This document shows, in pieces, positions 61,489 to 64,000 of a DNA stretch of 64,000 nucleotides. Position 1 is the stretch's first letter. Each line of letters opens with the position of its first letter. Below the pieces are notes generated by a model that was not told the DNA's origin, made no database searches, and worked only from the letters and a program-made list of their open reading frames with translations. A program made the position numbers and the translations under genes. Source of the DNA: [Clostridium] symbiosum (lineage in GTDB: Bacteria > Bacillota > Clostridia > Lachnospirales > Lachnospiraceae); NCBI GenBank assembly GCA_036419695.1, contig CP143946.1, positions 3,900,001-3,964,000 of the forward strand. Reading direction: 5' to 3'.

Positions 61489-62691
61489 TTATTCAAGTCC
61501 TTTTCTCAGGTTCACCACGTTTTGCTCCATCAGCTCCAGATAAGTTACCCCCGAATCAAACTGCCTCCTCGTCACATTGTGGCAGGAGTGGAACAGAAGA
61601 GGTTCCGCCCCCGTCTCTTCCCCGATAATCTCGGCTACACGGTGGCTGGAAAGTTCCAGGTAATAGACTACCGGTATATTTTCCGCCTTCACTTTATCTA
61701 TCAGGTAGGCAATCGTCTTTGCACTGGGTTCCGTATCTGAGCTGCATCCGGTAAAGGCCGCCCGGTATTCAAGACCGTATTCATCAAAGAAATAGCGCAG
61801 CGGAAACTTGTCGCCGAAAACAAGGAGTCTCCTGTGCCCCGCCGCAACAACCTCCCGGAACTCCTGATCAAGCGTCTTCAATTCGCTGATATAATCATCC
61901 GCCCTTCTGCGGTAATCTGCCGCATGGGCTGGATCTTCCTCCATCAGCACATCCGCCAGGACTCCCGTCAGCTTCATTGCATTGACCGGAGAAGTCCAGA
62001 TATGTTCATCATACTCTATTTCAATTTCGTGGCCGTCGTCATATTCATGGCCGCTGTGCAGAAGGTCTTCTCCATAACCGTATTCCTCTTCATGGGTGTG
62101 TGCGTCAAACTGCTCTGCCTCATGCGTATGTTCATCCGTCTCGTGCAGGTGTTCACCCTCTTCATGCAGATGGCCGTCATTTCCGTGAACGCGGCGGTCC
62201 GATGAATGGTCATGCTCTTCCGCCTCCATCCCTTCCACAATCTCTTCTTCCACGGTGTCCACATAATCCATCATTGTGACAACACGGCCGGGTGCCGCAC
62301 CGTCTCCAAAGGAATCCAGGACTTTCCCGAACCACTGTTCCATGGCGCCGCCGTTGCACACCACAAGATCTGCATTCTGGATGGTAATCATATCCGCCGG
62401 GGTCGGTTCAAAGGAATGGCTGTCCATTCCGGCGGGAACCACAAGGGTAAGCTCGATATCATCTCCTGCTATCTGGCGCAGAAAATCGTAATAGGGGAAC
62501 AGGGTTGTAACCACATTCAGTTTCCCGTCCGTATCTTTGCCACCCTTTTTCGACTCGTCTGCCGCATGATTTCCCGTCTCGCCGCCTATCGTTCCACTGT
62601 TCCCACCACCGTAACGGCTGCAGCCCGCAGCAAAGCCGATGACTGCAAAAAACAGGGCCATAACGGAGAAATGTTTGGCAAAACGCTTCAT
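61489..62691 (-). CDS. znuA: Zinc-binding substrate-binding lipoprotein with His-rich loop
   Basis: From ATG 62691 (MKRFAKHFSVMALFFAVIGF; AAGGGAAATTGG upstream) the protein has a lipobox AAGC, metal-binding His residues of the cluster A-I fold (MDSHSFEPTPADM; region with EHIWTSPVN) and a His/Glu-rich loop (about residues 150-235: HLHEEGEHLHETDEHTHEAE). The long His loop favours zinc over manganese. A 12-residue longer start at 62727 overlaps the upstream gene. Confidence 0.9.
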   Translation of the reverse strand: MKRFAKHFSVMALFFAVIGFAAGCSRYGGGNSGTIGGETGNHAADESKKGGKDTDGKLNVVTTLFPYYDFLRQIAGDDIELTLVVPAGMDSHSFEPTPADMITIQNADLVVCNGGAMEQWFGKVLDSFGDGAAPGRVVTMMDYVDTVEEEIVEGMEAEEHDHSSDRRVHGNDGHLHEEGEHLHETDEHTHEAEQFDAHTHEEEYGYGEDLLHSGHEYDDGHEIEIEYDEHIWTSPVNAMKLTGVLADVLMEEDPAHAADYRRRADDYISELKTLDQEFREVVAAGHRRLLVFGDKFPLRYFFDEYGLEYRAAFTGCSSDTEPSAKTIAYLIDKVKAENIPVVYYLELSSHRVAEIIGEETGAEPLLFHSCHNVTRRQFDSGVTYLELMEQNVVNLRKGLE

Positions 62692-62713
62692 CCAATTTCC
62701 CTTTTTTCTGTTT

Positions 62714-63406
62714 TTATTTTCTTTCATTCAAATCCTCATTCGGCATATTCGCTTTTTCTACAATCATTTCCACCTGAGAGGGATGATCCACAATATATTT
62801 CGGACTCAGAGCCTCCAGTTCCGCCCTGTCCCTGAACCCCCAGGTAACGCATGCCGTATCCATTCCGGCCGCGATTCCCGTCTTCATATCCGTATTGGTA
62901 TCACCCAGATAGAGGCATTCTTCCGGCGTCATTCCCATCTCACGGCAGACAATCAGCGCTCCGTCCGGTGCCGGTTTCTTAGGCGTGCCCGCCTGTTCTC
63001 CCCTGACGCAGTCAAAATAATCTTTTCCGAAAATGGTTTCTATGTTCTCCACCGCCTGGTTATGCGGTTTGTTGGAGAATACTGCTATCTTTACCTGTTT
63101 CTTCCTCAGATATTCAAGAAGATGCCCGATTCCTTCATAGGGCCTCACATCCTTCATGCAGTACTTTGCAAAATTCTCCATATACAGCGGGAGAGCCGCC
63201 TCATAATGTACCAGCTTCTCATCACCGCAGGCCCTCAGGGCGCGTTCCATCTGTGTCCTGTAACCGTCTCCCACCATCCGCTTCGTCTGCTCCGGTACAA
63301 TCGGTCCGAGGCCAAAAGCAGCCAGCGTCACATTCGTTGTATAAGTCAGGGCATTAACCGTGTTAAGCAATGTCCCATCAAGATCAAAAATACATAAGCG
63401 GTACAT
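62714..63406 (-). CDS. HAD family phosphatase (phosphoglycolate phosphatase-like)
   Basis: The 230-aa protein (ATG 63406, GAAAGGA) has motif I LCIFDLDGTLLNT, motif II VFSNKPHN, motif III (KPAPD) and motif IV LYLGDTNTDMKTG with a small C1 cap. Substrate is likely a small phosphorylated metabolite. Its stop lies inside the region before znuA, so it is the first gene of the znu unit. Confidence 0.88.
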   Translation of the reverse strand: MYRLCIFDLDGTLLNTVNALTYTTNVTLAAFGLGPIVPEQTKRMVGDGYRTQMERALRACGDEKLVHYEAALPLYMENFAKYCMKDVRPYEGIGHLLEYLRKKQVKIAVFSNKPHNQAVENIETIFGKDYFDCVRGEQAGTPKKPAPDGALIVCREMGMTPEECLYLGDTNTDMKTGIAAGMDTACVTWGFRDRAELEALSPKYIVDHPSQVEMIVEKANMPNEDLNERK

Positions 63407-63714
63407 CTCTCTCATCCTTTCGATGTAAAATTCAGATTATTCACAAACAGTACGCGAATAAACCTCACGTAACCTATCCGGTTTGAACAGTAACAGAAAT
63501 TCCCACATGTAATAATATACTAAAAAAAAGAAAGATGCAACGGCCACTTATTTTTCCCATCCCCCGGCCGGGGTGTAAAAAGGGGGGATTCTTGAATTTG
63601 TCTTTCTTTTCTCTTTCTATTATATTAATTCGTCCCCAGGCTCTGGCCTGCGTCCCGGGGGCATGTTATAATGTCCATATAATTGAGTTCGGAATGGTGA
63701 GGGGGGGGGGATGT
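63407..63714. other. Upstream region with no gene
   Basis: No coding frame is supported. The stretch upstream of the HAD-znu unit is rather AT-rich and has no Zur-like palindrome that I can see. A run of ten G (about 63701-63710) directly precedes hairpin element B. Confidence 0.5.
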
Positions 63715-64000
63715 GAGTCTTCAGTCCCGGCTTGAGTTTGATCGCGGGTGGGGAATCCGGGCAGAAAAAGTTCCTCCGGGAAACGCTTGCGCTCTTTGAA
63801 GTGCATAACAGTACTAAGGTGCCAAAATACGCCACCTAAGTACTGATGGACTTCCAGGTTCCCTGCGGAATCTTTTTCTCCCGGATTCCCCACGGGAAGG
63901 TTATGGCCGGGACTGAAGACGCGTAGGTTTTTGCCATCCCGAAAACCGGCCTGCGGCCGCTGATTTGTTTTATTCCTTCAAGGTGGAAGGGCATTGTCGC
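63715..64000 (+). repeat. Long hairpin element, copy B (tail cut by the window end)
   Basis: The hairpin 63715-63920 is closed by GAGTCTTCAGTCCCGG and CCGGGACTGAAGAC. Inner pairings include GTGGGGAATCCGGG with CCCGGATTCCCCAC, AGAAAAAG with CTTTTTCT, GAAGT with ACTTC and CAGTACT with AGTACTG. The 3' tail (TTTTTGCCATCCCG, TGCGGCCGCTGA, TTATTCCTTCAA, TGTCGC) matches copy A and runs to the window end. Unknown function. Confidence 0.75.

Noticed and set aside
63620..63893. Short similar proteins at 54316-54833 and 63620-63893
   Set aside because: They lie within the hairpin elements; similarity reflects DNA repeat identity. No start signals, and the frame is not kept in copy C.

Overview
The window looks like a low-to-mid GC Gram-positive gut anaerobe of the Clostridia, most likely a Lachnospiraceae relative of the [Clostridium] symbiosum / Enterocloster group. 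This rests on strong GGAGG ribosome sites with frequent TTG/GTG starts, a T-box leader, YerC, DUF1836, a DacF-type carboxypeptidase, BglG/MtlR-type PRD regulation and a CheC/CheD chemotaxis set. The species is an inference and no rRNA is present.

Layout. (1) 1-4.4 kb: a double-HTH GntR-like regulator, then a minus-strand group of radical-SAM, DUF1848 and MarR genes. It contains a nitroreductase fossil, an internally deleted radical-SAM gene and a perfect 42-bp palindrome over the MarR promoter. (2) 4.4-11.3 kb: a minus-strand multidrug-efflux run (cytidylate-kinase-like, MarR, 40-aa membrane peptide, MATE, TetR, two halves of a heterodimeric ABC exporter). Both ABC halves carry frameshifts, and the head of the run has a promoter with two palindromic operators. 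(3) 11.4-18.5 kb: two paralogous two-component systems in inverted orientation. The second heads an operon for phosphatidylethanolamine synthesis (VTT/DedA-like, PssA, Psd) plus a MacB-like permease. The permease has an in-frame stop, and the second response regulator has lost its middle. (4) 18.7-20.5 kb: ArsR, ArsP-like permease and thioredoxin-like protein with duplicated operators. (5) 21.1-22.9 kb: a small islet (RhuM plus two small proteins) at the 3' end of a RumA/RlmCD methyltransferase gene, with an imperfect copy of the gene end on the far side. (6) 24.4-36.6 kb: WYL regulators, SPFH protein, PcrA, DUF1836, a T-box-controlled BASS transporter, YerC, a Cof phosphatase and an orphan substrate-binding lipoprotein. 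(7) 36.7-46.5 kb: a complete chemotaxis signalling operon (cheW, cheA, diguanylate cyclase, cheD, cheC, mcp, cheY, cheB, cheR, two mini-CheW genes, a decayed mcp) without flagellar genes. (8) 47-53 kb: a mannitol-type PTS operon with MtlR and a zinc-dependent dehydrogenase instead of MtlD. (9) 53-57.3 kb: DacF, a repeat-rich gene-free stretch and a membrane-anchored polysaccharide deacetylase. (10) 57.4-63.4 kb: a zinc-handling block: CobW-DUF1980 fusion, a CobW GTPase with a long His/Cys repeat, ZnuB, ZnuC, a His-rich ZnuA and a HAD phosphatase.

The most unusual non-genic signal is a family of about 200-bp hairpin elements with termini GAGTCTTCAGTCCCGG / CCGGGACTGAAGAC. There are three copies (about 54.4, 55.3 and 63.7 kb) and base-pair-preserving differences between copies. 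One copy is interrupted by a 113-bp MITE-like insert flanked by a 9-bp duplication. These elements, the T-box/BASS pairing, the rumA islet and the decaying efflux and two-component regions are the places most worth a second look.
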